Source: Hyphomicrobium denitrificans ATCC 51888
Lineage (GTDB): Bacteria > Pseudomonadota > Alphaproteobacteria > Rhizobiales > Hyphomicrobiaceae
Direction of reading: 5' to 3'
Length of the DNA stretch: 64,000 nt
Assembly: GCF_000143145.1 (NCBI RefSeq)
Contig: NC_014313.1
Location: 1,178,001-1,242,000, forward strand
Shown here: piece after piece, positions 57,087 to 63,978 of the stretch
Layout of the letters: each line of letters starts with the position of its first letter
Position numbering within the stretch: position 1 is the stretch's first letter
The notes under the pieces: generated by a model
The model's database searches: none
What the model was told of the DNA's origin: nothing
Seen by the model: only the letters and a program-made list of their open reading frames with translations
Made by a program: the position numbers and the translations under genes

Positions 57087-57301
57087 CCGTGGAAGCGACA
57101 GAACGACAGATCGAGGACGCGACAATGCACGCGACCGTCTGGGACCAGGTGTGTCGCGAATGCCGCGAAATGTCCGACGGCACACGCGGAGTGGCGATTT
57201 CGAAACTTGATCGGGATTTGTTCGGGCAATTCGCCTGGTTCGCGTTGACGATCGCCAGTGCTTATCGAACCGTTGCGAACACCAAGAACATTGAGGATTG
57301 A
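57083..57301 (+). CDS. Small hypothetical phage protein
   Basis: 72 residues overlapping the RHH gene by four bases. Helical N-terminus (EATERQIEDATMHATVWDQV) with CRECREM, then a hydrophobic helix (GQFAWFALTIASAYRTVA). No known family. Confidence 0.62.
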   Translation: MTVEATERQIEDATMHATVWDQVCRECREMSDGTRGVAISKLDRDLFGQFAWFALTIASAYRTVANTKNIED

Positions 57302-57304
57302 AAA

Positions 57305-57463
57305 ATGTTCACTCTCACACAATGGCTACAGCTTGCCGGCGTTATCAGCCTGCCATGCATCGCAGCTTGGCTGGTGACGGGTGGAGCAAAGTCGATGGTC
57401 GACCGGGATATCCGGCGGTATCGTGAAATCGACAAGGTGCTTGAGATCAAGGGCGATCGATGA
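57305..57463 (+). CDS. 52-residue single-span membrane protein
   Basis: Four bases after the previous stop and overlapping the next ATG by four (ATGA). One membrane helix (WLQLAGVISLPCIAAWLV) then a basic, amphipathic tail (MVDRDIRRYREIDKVLEI). Holin- or spanin-like small proteins have this topology, but nothing specific supports lysis. Confidence 0.6.
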   Translation: MFTLTQWLQLAGVISLPCIAAWLVTGGAKSMVDRDIRRYREIDKVLEIKGDR

Positions 57464-57717
57464 CGGCAATTAAAGATGAGCAGCAGCAGCGCGAGGAGCA
57501 CGATCGCGACCTCGCCGTTCGTGTTGCGACGCTGATACTAGATGAGGACGTCATTGTCTCACGCCTGAATGCCGAGAACAAATCTCGGATGGTTGATCGC
57601 ATGATAGCGGCAATGGGCATCGCGCGCATGCATGAGAGGGCGATCAAGGCCGGCCCGGTCATTGACGCTCTGAATGAAGCGCGTCGCATGATAGAGAACT
57701 ATCAAAATGCAAAATGA
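57460..57717 (+). CDS. Small hypothetical phage protein
   Basis: 85 residues, highly helical and charged (KDEQQQREEHDRDLAVRVAT, KSRMVDRMIAAMGIARMHER). No recognised family. Overlaps the next gene by 11 bases. Confidence 0.62.
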   Translation: MTAIKDEQQQREEHDRDLAVRVATLILDEDVIVSRLNAENKSRMVDRMIAAMGIARMHERAIKAGPVIDALNEARRMIENYQNAK

Positions 57718-57913
57718 TCCGCACCTATCAGAGCTCAAAAAGCAAACCCGCATGATGGCGGAAAAGGAAGCGGCGAGAATGGCTGCAGGCGGGTTGCTCG
57801 TTGGGCTTGTGATGGGCGGCTGGTTTTGGGGAGTGCCGGGCGCACTGATTTTGCCGGTGCCTTTGGCGATCGCGCTCTACTGGTCGACGTTCCGGAAACA
57901 CACAAATGGCTGA
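57707..57913 (+). CDS. Small two-helix membrane protein
   Basis: 68 residues. Charged N-terminus (HLSELKKQTRMMAEKEAARM) then two close hydrophobic stretches (GGLLVGLVMGGWFWGVPGAL and ILPVPLAIALYW). Holin-like size and topology, but no lysis partner is visible nearby. Overlaps the next gene by eight bases. Confidence 0.6.
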   Translation: MQNDPHLSELKKQTRMMAEKEAARMAAGGLLVGLVMGGWFWGVPGALILPVPLAIALYWSTFRKHTNG

Positions 57914-58280
57914 GGCAATTGATTCGATCCACACCAGTGATGATAAGCCTCTAGGGGATTACGCCCAGGAATACGCCCGGCAAATCGTGGTGGCACGAGA
58001 CGATGAGACTCGCATCCAATTGCTGAGAGAATTCGCTGCAAAGGCTTATGCTAAGGGCTGGAAAGCGGCAACGGACAGCGTCCGCGCGTATTTAGATAGC
58101 GGTGGCGATCGAAGAGCGCTCCAGTGTATCGGCTCGTCTCCTTGCCAAGCGAGACAGACAATTGGGTTAGGCGGCGGTTCATCGAGCAGGATGAGCCGAC
58201 GCGGTTTTTCGCTTGTGACCCCGGCATTGGCGAATACTGCTCGGAGGTCGAATGCGCGTTCGACGACGCCGGCAATCTGA
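57906..58280 (+). CDS. Hypothetical phage protein with doubtful C-terminus
   Basis: 124 codons as read. The first ~70 (GDYAQEYARQIVVARDDETR, EFAAKAYAKGWKAATDSVRA) look coding and helical. The remaining ~50, Ser/Arg/Gly-rich, overlap the next frame by 157 bases and look like an out-of-frame reading. Either the gene simply runs on, or a frameshift joins or has separated the two frames. Confidence 0.5.
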   Translation: MAEAIDSIHTSDDKPLGDYAQEYARQIVVARDDETRIQLLREFAAKAYAKGWKAATDSVRAYLDSGGDRRALQCIGSSPCQARQTIGLGGGSSSRMSRRGFSLVTPALANTARRSNARSTTPAI

Positions 58281-58351
58281 TCGTTCGCGATCGGCGCACC
58301 TGGAAACACGAGATCGAGCTCAAGGCGAACGAGGATCCGGAAAACCAATGA
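58124..58351 (+). CDS. Small hypothetical phage protein, GTG start
   Basis: 75 residues: TDNWVRRRFIEQDEPTRFFA, then a beta-like half (CAFDDAGNLIVRDRRTWKHE). Its composition is more protein-like than the overlapping end of the previous frame. GTG 58124 has GAAGAG upstream. The stop overlaps the next ATG by four bases. Could be the second part of a frameshifted gene. Confidence 0.6.
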   Translation: MYRLVSLPSETDNWVRRRFIEQDEPTRFFACDPGIGEYCSEVECAFDDAGNLIVRDRRTWKHEIELKANEDPENQ

Positions 58352-58623
58352 CAGACGACGTTGTCGAAAAATTCCGCGCCATGGCGAAAGATCCTGCCGC
58401 CTGGTTGCCAGGGTTGATCGAAAAATATCTCGCCGACAGCATTGCATCGTCCGCCGACGCAAAGCCACTCGAGGCCATGACCGCGGCCGAGGTAAAGGCG
58501 ATTGCGCTCCAACAGCTGATAACGCATTTTTTTCCCTACGAGGTCGAGGTTTTGTCAATCGACATCGAGAATCGAGAGGTTCATTACACCGTAAAACTGC
58601 CGCCGCCGATCGAAAGAATCTAA
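58348..58623 (+). CDS. Small hypothetical phage protein
   Basis: 91 residues. Helical first half (DVVEKFRAMAKDPAAWLPGL, TAAEVKAIALQQLITHFF) and a beta hairpin-like end (EVEVLSIDIENREVHYTVKL). Coupled to the previous gene by ATGA overlap. No family recognised. Confidence 0.62.
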   Translation: MTDDVVEKFRAMAKDPAAWLPGLIEKYLADSIASSADAKPLEAMTAAEVKAIALQQLITHFFPYEVEVLSIDIENREVHYTVKLPPPIERI

Positions 58624-58668
58624 ATCGGAAAGGTTCTGCGGTTCTAGCTGCGGCTGAATCGAAACGAA

Positions 58669-58704
58669 TTGCCGACGTGGCAACGATCCCGTACCGTATT
58701 GGTA
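58669..58704. promoter_or_regulatory. Two small palindromes before an XRE gene
   Basis: TTGCC-GACGT-GGCAA (58669-58683) and TACC-GTATT-GGTA (58692-58704) lie in the 103-base gap just upstream of a helix-turn-helix gene. Position suggests autoregulatory operators; promoter hexamers are not clear. Confidence 0.45.
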
Positions 58705-58726
58705 ATTTTTAACGGGGCGTTGAAAA

Positions 58727-59008
58727 ATGGCGATCATGCGACTGACGCAGGCGCAGATCTGGCTGCGGCAAGAAATCAAAACCAGCGGCAAGTCTCAGGC
58801 CGGTCTGGCGCGGCACATGAAGAAAGCCGGGCTGCAGGCATCCGAGCCCATGATCAGCAAAATCGTGAACGGCAAGCGCAAGATCCGCGATGACGAGCTC
58901 GAGGCCATGATTGCGTATTTCGGTAATTCGCCCTACGAGCCAGGCGCCGGCGCCGCTAAAAAGGCCGTTCGCGACCTGCTCGAGAACCTCTTAAAGGCGG
59001 TGGGATGA
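58727..59008 (+). CDS. XRE-type helix-turn-helix regulator
   Basis: 93 residues. IWLRQEIKTSGKSQAGLARH followed by MISKIVNGKRKIRDDELEAM is a clear XRE HTH; the C-terminus is a short helix (AKKAVRDLLENLLKAV). It sits at the head of a short unit after a 103-base gap holding two palindromes. Probably a local regulator of late or accessory phage genes. Confidence 0.78.
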   Translation: MAIMRLTQAQIWLRQEIKTSGKSQAGLARHMKKAGLQASEPMISKIVNGKRKIRDDELEAMIAYFGNSPYEPGAGAAKKAVRDLLENLLKAVG

Positions 59009-59250
59009 TGGAAATTGAAACCTCTATCCGTTGGACGTCCAAAGAAGCAAAGGCACACTACGACGAGATACAGCGGAAAATCACAGAGCGCGGGAATGAG
59101 ATATTCGGTGGCCAGTACATTGCGCACATGAGCGGCCAATATCAGGAACTGCAGAAACGATTTCTCGACGAAACCGCCGTTCTGCGGCAGCAGGCCGTCG
59201 ATTTATACGCGAAATTCACGACGCCTGAGATGACCGTTCGCAAGGAATAG
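59005..59250 (+). CDS. Small hypothetical phage protein
   Basis: 81 residues (or 80 from the next ATG), helical throughout: SKEAKAHYDEIQRKITERGN and SGQYQELQKRFLDETAVLRQ. Coupled to the XRE gene by ATGA overlap. Ends its transcription unit; a terminator follows at 59391. Confidence 0.6.
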   Translation: MMEIETSIRWTSKEAKAHYDEIQRKITERGNEIFGGQYIAHMSGQYQELQKRFLDETAVLRQQAVDLYAKFTTPEMTVRKE

Positions 59251-59390
59251 GCGGTACAAGTATCGTTGCAATTCTGACTCACTTTCGCCATTGGTCCGCA
59301 AAATTTCCACTTAGCGCGAAATCGGTGTTTTAAGAATCGATGATTCAGGGCATGTAACAGATACCGTCGCGATAGATGTGCACGAGACTG

Positions 59391-59418
59391 AAACCCGGTT
59401 CGAAAGAGCCGGGTTTTT
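59391..59418 (+). terminator. Rho-independent terminator
   Basis: Stem AAACCCGGTTC / GAGCCGGGTTT (11 bp including one G-U) closed by a GAAA tetraloop and followed by T residues (TTTTT in total). It ends the 58.7-59.25 kb unit. Confidence 0.85.
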
Positions 59419-59619
59419 GCGTTGGTCTGCAGAACACGCCCGGTTCGGAATATCTGACAGAGCCCTTGCAACTCTAGGCCGCGCCACTCTCTGACAAAGG
59501 GGGCCGCCATGTAACCGCCAGATCAGCGTCAGGCGTTTTGAAGAAAGCGTTAGGTGTAGATCAGTACCGATCTCGCCAGGTCCTAATCTGCGATCCCGCC
59601 CGCACCGGGAGCGCTGCAC

Positions 59620-59667
59620 AACGGCCGAGATCGGCAGTTGAGGGCCTGCCCGTCTCGGCCGTTTCTT
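59620..59667 (+). terminator. Long hairpin, probable terminator
   Basis: Outer stem AACGGCCGAGA / TCTCGGCCGTT (11 bp, perfect) with an inner stem GGCAG / CTGCC and an 8-base apical loop; TTTCTTCGCTT follows. Long stem and downstream T-richness fit a terminator or the 3' end of a small RNA. Confidence 0.7.
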
Positions 59668-59915
59668 CGCTTGGGCTTGAATACCCTGCGAGCGAAAGGG
59701 GATCGGTATCGCGTTCCCCGCTCGATCGCACAAGAAATTCCCGCTGCCATTTGCGGCTAATACATCGCGCAACCCTCATGGGACCGATTGACTCTGCCGC
59801 GTAGCAGGCAGGGGGCGGGAAGCAATTCGCACAACGACATTTCAGCGGGTCTCTGGTCGGCGCATCCGCTGGGATAAGCAACCGAGCGTCGATCGTTTTT
59901 CGGAGATAGAACCCG

Positions 59916-60056
59916 ATGACACAAGCAACGACAATCGAGAGCATGATCGACAAAGCGGCGGCTGCGGAGAAATCAGACGACGCTCTCAAATTCTCGCAAG
60001 CCGCGCTTAATGCTGCGAACGCCATGCGCACAATGGCGGACATGCCAAAGGAATAG
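59916..60056 (+). CDS. 46-residue helical phage protein
   Basis: Has a good ribosome site (CGGAG) before ATG 59916. Product is Ala-rich and helical: TTIESMIDKAAAAEKSDDAL and KFSQAALNAANAMRTMAD. Similar short helical proteins are found among phage late-region genes; function unknown. First gene after the non-coding stretch. Confidence 0.58.
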   Translation: MTQATTIESMIDKAAAAEKSDDALKFSQAALNAANAMRTMADMPKE

Positions 60057-60145
60057 CGCCCGGTTTGCGTATTTCCGTCCGCAATCTCGCGGCGCTGGGC
60101 CGGCGGGCCTGCATCCGTCGGCCCAAAAATTCAAAAGGTGCAGCA

Positions 60146-60298
60146 ATGTTCAAAAACCGAGACTTGCTCCGGATCTTGGTGACGCATCTGGCCGTCCTGG
60201 TCGCGATCGTAACAGGGCTCGGCGTCGTGGCGCTGCTCAAAGGCGCACAGGACCAGATCAATGCCTCTCGGTATGCGGAACGAGCGCTCGAGCGATGA
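60146..60298 (+). CDS. 50-residue single-span membrane protein
   Basis: ATG 60146 with AAGGTG upstream, followed by KNRDLLRILVTHLAVLVAIV and GLGVVALLKGAQDQI: one membrane helix and a short cytoplasmic tail. The frame is open further upstream but without a start signal. Its stop overlaps the next ATG (ATGA). A holin or spanin-like role is conceivable but unproven. Confidence 0.6.
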   Translation: MFKNRDLLRILVTHLAVLVAIVTGLGVVALLKGAQDQINASRYAERALER

Positions 60299-60492
60299 TG
60301 GACGGCTATATCGACTCGAGATCCGATCTCGAGGCGCTGGAGGACACTGTCCGCGAAAGCGACCAGTCTCGGGAGCTCGGCGGCCATTTCAAGCGATCGC
60401 AATTCAAGCGCGCCCGGAAGCATAAATTTTATGTAGCAAGCCGGACCAACCGAAAGCCGTCGCTGCCGCCGATCAAATGTCTGGGGGCTTGA
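60295..60492 (+). CDS. Small basic hypothetical protein
   Basis: 65 residues: acidic helix (SRSDLEALEDTVRESDQSRE) then a very basic tail (KRSQFKRARKHKFYVASRTN). Coupled at both ends. Could bind nucleic acid; family unknown. Confidence 0.58.
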   Translation: MMDGYIDSRSDLEALEDTVRESDQSRELGGHFKRSQFKRARKHKFYVASRTNRKPSLPPIKCLGA

Positions 60493-60707
60493 TGCCTGAC
60501 CGTGATGCGATCAAGTTGAAAGCCGGACTGAGCGTGCTCTCGACATACATAGATGCGCTATGCCCGAGCGAACGTCTTTTGCTCGCTGTCCTGTTGGCTA
60601 GCCTGAGCGACGACGACGCGCAGATCTCCGACGTTTCGATTTCTTGGACTGATATCGAAGGCGGGCGTCAGCACCGCGCTGTTGCAACGGCTCCGGTGTC
60701 GAATTGA
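60492..60707 (+). CDS. Small hypothetical phage protein
   Basis: 71 residues from ATG 60492, which shares a base with the previous stop and has GGGGG upstream (an earlier in-frame ATG at 60477 is possible). Hydrophobic centre (LCPSERLLLAVLLASLSDDD) and beta-like end. No family recognised. Confidence 0.58.
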   Translation: MPDRDAIKLKAGLSVLSTYIDALCPSERLLLAVLLASLSDDDAQISDVSISWTDIEGGRQHRAVATAPVSN

Positions 60708-60886
60708 ACATTAAGCGATGGCGCCGGCCGATAAAAATCGGTCCGCCACGTCGCCGACAAACGCGAAAAGCGATCAAGGTTTTGTCTGCGCACCGGGATC
60801 GCGTTCAAGATCGCGAGCGACAAAGATTGCTCCGGCGCTGGGCCGAATTTCGCTTATGGCGGTTGTCGATATTCGGGGTGCGATGA
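60704..60886 (+). CDS. 60-residue Arg-rich protein, TTG start
   Basis: Not obvious, but TTG 60704 overlaps the upstream stop by four bases and its own stop overlaps the next ATG at 60883 by four, the same coupling as its neighbours. The product is about one third Arg/Lys (KRWRRPIKIGPPRRRQTRKA, RDRVQDRERQRLLRRWAEF), suggesting nucleic-acid binding. A competing frame (60718-61134) covers the same bases. Confidence 0.45.
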   Translation: MNIKRWRRPIKIGPPRRRQTRKAIKVLSAHRDRVQDRERQRLLRRWAEFRLWRLSIFGVR

Positions 60887-61134
60887 AACACGGTTTAGTC
60901 GATATCGCTGTCAAACAAATCAGCGACGAGATCCTCGCGCGGCTCCGATCAAAGTTCCCGGGCGATAAGGCGCGGTTCAACGAAATTCGCGAGACTATCG
61001 CCGACCTCTGTAAGGAATTCGGCCATCCCGGCGCTGTGAGCGTTAGGGAAGAAAATGGACGCGCCATTTTTGTAATGACCGATCCAGTGAAACTGCTGCT
61101 CATGGCGGCAAAGATGAAATCGGAAAAGCCGTAA
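60883..61134 (+). CDS. Hypothetical phage protein
   Basis: 83 residues from ATG 60883 (GGGGTG upstream): LVDIAVKQISDEILARLRSK, NEIRETIADLCKEF and a beta-like end (AVSVREENGRAIFVMTD). Longer in-frame starts at 60718 or 60856 exist; the chosen start keeps the operon's overlap pattern and begins where the sequence becomes regular. Function unknown. Confidence 0.6.
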   Translation: MKHGLVDIAVKQISDEILARLRSKFPGDKARFNEIRETIADLCKEFGHPGAVSVREENGRAIFVMTDPVKLLLMAAKMKSEKP

Positions 61135-61146
61135 GGATCTCGAGAC

Positions 61147-62457
61147 ATGGCCGACCAGAAAGCCGACGTCCGGCATATTCAGGAAATGCTGCGCGCCGCT
61201 GGCTATGACGTCAATGTCGACGGCAACGATGGGCCTCAGACGCAGAACGCGCTGCGCCAATACAAGGCCTCGCAGAATGCGGTTGATGCAAAAAAGGCAG
61301 ATGCAGCAGCGGCCGAGGCGAACGCGAAAGCCGAGGAAGCGAAGGCGAACGCGGAAAGGACTCGCGCAGAGACGGAAAAGACGCGCCTTGACGCTGACAC
61401 GAAGAAACGTGCCGATGATGCGGCAGCGGAAACGAGTAAGCGGATTTTCGATACATCGATAACGGCAACGTCATATGCCGCTGGCGTCGCCGTTGGCACA
61501 AAAACCGCCAAGACGATCGACGCGAAAGTTGCGGAGGGCTTGGCGAATAAAAACAAAGAGCTCAAAAAGGTCGCCAAGGAACTGACGCCGCTTATCGGCA
61601 AGGTCGACGCCGCAGCCGGCGCCAAAAAATCCGCGAACCTGGTGCAGCGGACGCTAACGAAAATCGACGCGCTCGTAACGACAGCCGATAAAATCGGCTT
61701 GACGAAAGTCGCTCGAGGACCTGCAGGGCCGGTTGCGGCCGTCGGTATGCTCGCAATTGGCGCTGTCAGCCGCACAGCTGCCTCGCAAACGGACAACGAG
61801 ACGATTAAGACCGTGCTCAATGCGTCTGGCACTGCCGAAATGGTGGCCGGTGCAGTTGTCGGCGTTAAGGACCTTGCGAACCGTGCAGCACCGACAAAAA
61901 CGGTCGACGCTAAAGCTCTGGGGCTCGTCGAGCAGGGCCGCGCCATGGTGCGCGAGGCTGGCATTGCCGCCGAGGTCGCAACGAAAGCGCCGTCGCTAGC
62001 ATCCCGAGTGCTGAGCGTCGCCGGCAAGGTCGGTGGTAAGATTGCTTTGCCGGTCGCAGCAGTCGTTGCCACCGTTGAGTCCGTCAAAGGCTACAAAGAG
62101 GACGGGATTCGCGGCGCAGTTCGAGAGGGCGTTAACGCGCTCGATCCGAGTTCCCTCGTGATGCCGGAAGGCAAGGGCCTGGTCGAACGCCTGTTCGATC
62201 GCTTTGCGGGATCGGCCAAGCGTGACGCTGCGAGCGTCTCGTCTGATCGCAAAGCAGCTGGCCGCCAGGCTGCGGCGCGTGAGCATACGCTCGAATTGAC
62301 GCCGTTGGCACAGACGCCGCCAGCCGTGACGCCTAACAAGCAGGCGCCGCACCAAGCGGCCGAGAGCGTTGCTCATATCAACCACGGTTGGACGGACGCG
62401 GCTCGAGCAGCCTCGCAACGAGTCCGCGGCGTCAACGTCACAATTCAGGGCAAGTAA
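61147..62457 (+). CDS. Peptidoglycan-binding-domain virion-type protein
   Basis: 436 residues. The N-terminus VRHIQEMLRAAGYDVNVDG with GPQTQNALRQYKAS is a peptidoglycan-binding (PG_binding_1) domain. It is followed by an Ala/Lys/Glu coiled coil (about 50-105), several Gly/Ala-rich amphipathic or membrane-prone helices (VAAVGMLAIGAVSRTAA, IALPVAAVVATVESVKGY) and a polar C-terminus. An internal virion protein or tail-associated wall-binding protein used during DNA entry is plausible; endolysin is unlikely as no catalytic domain is visible. Starts the structural gene group. Confidence 0.68.
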   Translation: MADQKADVRHIQEMLRAAGYDVNVDGNDGPQTQNALRQYKASQNAVDAKKADAAAAEANAKAEEAKANAERTRAETEKTRLDADTKKRADDAAAETSKRIFDTSITATSYAAGVAVGTKTAKTIDAKVAEGLANKNKELKKVAKELTPLIGKVDAAAGAKKSANLVQRTLTKIDALVTTADKIGLTKVARGPAGPVAAVGMLAIGAVSRTAASQTDNETIKTVLNASGTAEMVAGAVVGVKDLANRAAPTKTVDAKALGLVEQGRAMVREAGIAAEVATKAPSLASRVLSVAGKVGGKIALPVAAVVATVESVKGYKEDGIRGAVREGVNALDPSSLVMPEGKGLVERLFDRFAGSAKRDAASVSSDRKAAGRQAAAREHTLELTPLAQTPPAVTPNKQAPHQAAESVAHINHGWTDAARAASQRVRGVNVTIQGK

Positions 62458-62643
62458 ATGGCCTGCGGAGGTTGTCAAAAGCGAGCCGAAGCGATCCGAG
62501 CCGGCATGGTCGCAATCGCAAACGGCGATAAGGATGCGCTGCAGGCCGCCACAGCCGATTTCGCGGCTGCTACCCGTGCAGACGTCGGTCGGATCAAAAC
62601 GGCCGCTGTTGCGCGCCTGGCTGCGAATAGGGGTAAACGATGA
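62458..62643 (+). CDS. 61-residue hypothetical protein with CGGCQ motif
   Basis: Begins directly after the previous stop. MACGGCQKRAEAIRAG then Ala-rich helices (KDALQAATADFAAATRADVG). The CxxC at the very N-terminus recurs in small phage proteins next to tail genes. Function unknown. Confidence 0.62.
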   Translation: MACGGCQKRAEAIRAGMVAIANGDKDALQAATADFAAATRADVGRIKTAAVARLAANRGKR

Positions 62644-62828
62644 AAAAGCCGCTTATGGGAGTGTCCGAGGGCGCCTGGTCGTTCAATGCCGAGGCAGAGG
62701 ATCGCAAGGTGTTTCTCACAGTGGCGACGTCCACGGGATCGACTGAGATCGCGCTGCATTCGGATGAGGCGCTCTGCTTGGCTCGCGCTATCCTGGTCGA
62801 AATGAGCGATTTCGCAATCGATGGCTAA
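62640..62828 (+). CDS. Small hypothetical phage protein
   Basis: 62 residues, beta-like (GVSEGAWSFNAEAEDRKVFL, TVATSTGSTEIALH) with a short C-terminal helix. Overlaps the genes on both sides by four and eight bases. No family recognised. Confidence 0.6.
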   Translation: MKKPLMGVSEGAWSFNAEAEDRKVFLTVATSTGSTEIALHSDEALCLARAILVEMSDFAIDG

Positions 62829-63726
62829 TCGCCAGATCATCAATACGGCCTCGCCGATCGCCCGCGGGCGGATCTCGGCGCCGCTCAATCTCAAAACGGC
62901 GCCGGTTGGCTCTGGACCGTTGGCGCTGCCGACGGCCAATCCGACGCCTAACGTCAGCATGACGGCGAAGGGCGGGTTTCTGATCCAAACCGGAACAGAG
63001 ACGCTGCGATCCGCACAAGCGGCCGGCATGCCCACAGCGCCCGTCGCGGCCTCAATGGCATCGCTCCGGAGAATGGCGAAGGCCGGCTATCTCGGCAGCG
63101 GCGCGGGCGTTCAGAACATGGCGCGCAAGGCTGAGGCGAGTATGGTTGGCGGTGCGGGAATCGAGATCATTATCGACACGCGCGATATTCTGAAAATCTC
63201 GGAAGGCCTCGCCGCTGCCGGTATTATCCTCGCCGAGGGTCATGCGATCCTGTCGAAGGCAATCAACGACGGCGCGCGCAAATACAATACGACCATCAAG
63301 CGCAAACTGCAGGCTTGGACCGGGTTGCGGGACCAGGCGCGCATCGTGCGAGCTATATCGACCGTCTATTCAACGCCGGCGACGCTCGCCGCTGTTATCC
63401 GCGTCCGCGATAGGTTTGTGCGCATCACGGCCGACTATTTCGGAGCATCCTGGTCGAGGGCCAATCCGGGGGCGGTTCATTCCGCCTGGAATCGAAGGCA
63501 GTTAGCGGTCCATGCGTTTATGATCCCTGGCAAGGCGCCGGTATTTAAGCGGGTCGGATCGAGTAAGTATCCTATCGCGCCGATATGGGGGCCGGCCTTG
63601 CCGCGCGAAATTGATCGGCATCGCGGCGAAGTCGAAGCCGAAGTTAATGCGATCGTTCGAACGCGTGTTTTGGCAACCGGCGAGCGGCTGCTCGCGATGG
63701 CCGTCGCGCGCGCCGCGCGCCGCTGA
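62821..63726 (+). CDS. Phage tail-completion/minor tail protein (gpZ-like)
   Basis: 301 residues. The C-terminal ~180 residues (YNTTIKRKLQAWTGLRDQAR, AVHAFMIPGKAPVFKRVG, YPIAPIWGPALPREI) match the pattern of minor tail protein Z / tail-completion proteins that join tail tube to head. The N-terminal ~115 residues are Pro/Ala/Gly-rich and unlike known Z proteins, so they may be a phage-specific extension. Last complete gene in the window; indicates a long-tailed phage. Confidence 0.75.
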   Translation: MANRQIINTASPIARGRISAPLNLKTAPVGSGPLALPTANPTPNVSMTAKGGFLIQTGTETLRSAQAAGMPTAPVAASMASLRRMAKAGYLGSGAGVQNMARKAEASMVGGAGIEIIIDTRDILKISEGLAAAGIILAEGHAILSKAINDGARKYNTTIKRKLQAWTGLRDQARIVRAISTVYSTPATLAAVIRVRDRFVRITADYFGASWSRANPGAVHSAWNRRQLAVHAFMIPGKAPVFKRVGSSKYPIAPIWGPALPREIDRHRGEVEAEVNAIVRTRVLATGERLLAMAVARAARR

Positions 63727-63754
63727 TTGGTCGATGCAACGCGAGCAATGGCGC

Positions 63755-63840
63755 CCATGCAACCCGTACCCCGCCACGGGTCCCTGCTGGGTCGATTTTG
63801 CCTCTGCGGGCCACGCAGCCCCGAAACCGTGCTAGGTGCG
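63755..63840. other. Possible cos/packaging-site region
   Basis: Non-coding GC-rich stretch after the tail gene with CTGCG-GGCCA-CGCAG (63804-63818) inverted repeat and CCACGGGTCCCTGCTGGGTC before it, followed by a T8 run at 63843-63850. Its look resembles sequence preceding terminase genes in many siphophages. This is pattern memory only. Confidence 0.35.
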
Positions 63841-63854
63841 AATTTTTTTTGTGA

Positions 63855-63977
63855 GTTGCACCCCTTTGAGTTTCAAGGGCTTAAACCAACAAAGTTAGAG
63901 TCTTTGGAATCGGTTAGAGCCTAAAACCTCACAAGTGCAACGGGGGGTGCAATAGGGGGTTGCAAATGGGGTTGCAC
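63855..63977. repeat. TTGCAC/GTGCAA repeats at the window edge
   Basis: GTTGCAC at 63855-63861 and 63971-63977, GTGCAA at 63935-63940 and 63947-63952, and TTGCAA at 63960-63965: five related elements, the last four within 43 bases and separated by G-runs. Candidates for regulator or terminase binding sites. Confidence 0.55.
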
Positions 63978-63978
63978 T

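Larger units (their letters stand above)
59251..59915. other. 665-base stretch with no supported gene
   Basis: No plus-strand frame here combines a ribosome site with protein-like sequence; open minus-strand frames run through two strong hairpins and are not called. The stretch contains terminators at 59391-59418 and 59620-59667. The interval between them (about 250 bases) could be a short non-coding transcript or simply operon boundary sequence. Confidence 0.5.

Noticed and set aside
59561..60043. 160-codon minus-strand frame in the non-coding stretch
   Set aside because: Crosses a strong terminator hairpin and the 46-residue plus-strand gene; no domain or start signal.
60718..61134. Longer 138-codon version of the gene starting at 60883
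   Set aside because: First ~55 codons are Ser/Arg/Pro-rich and irregular, and the ATGA-coupled start at 60883 fits the operon better; kept as an alternative only.
63727..63924. 65-codon plus-strand frame after the tail gene
   Set aside because: Spans the inverted repeat and the T8 run and lacks a start signal; region regarded as non-coding.
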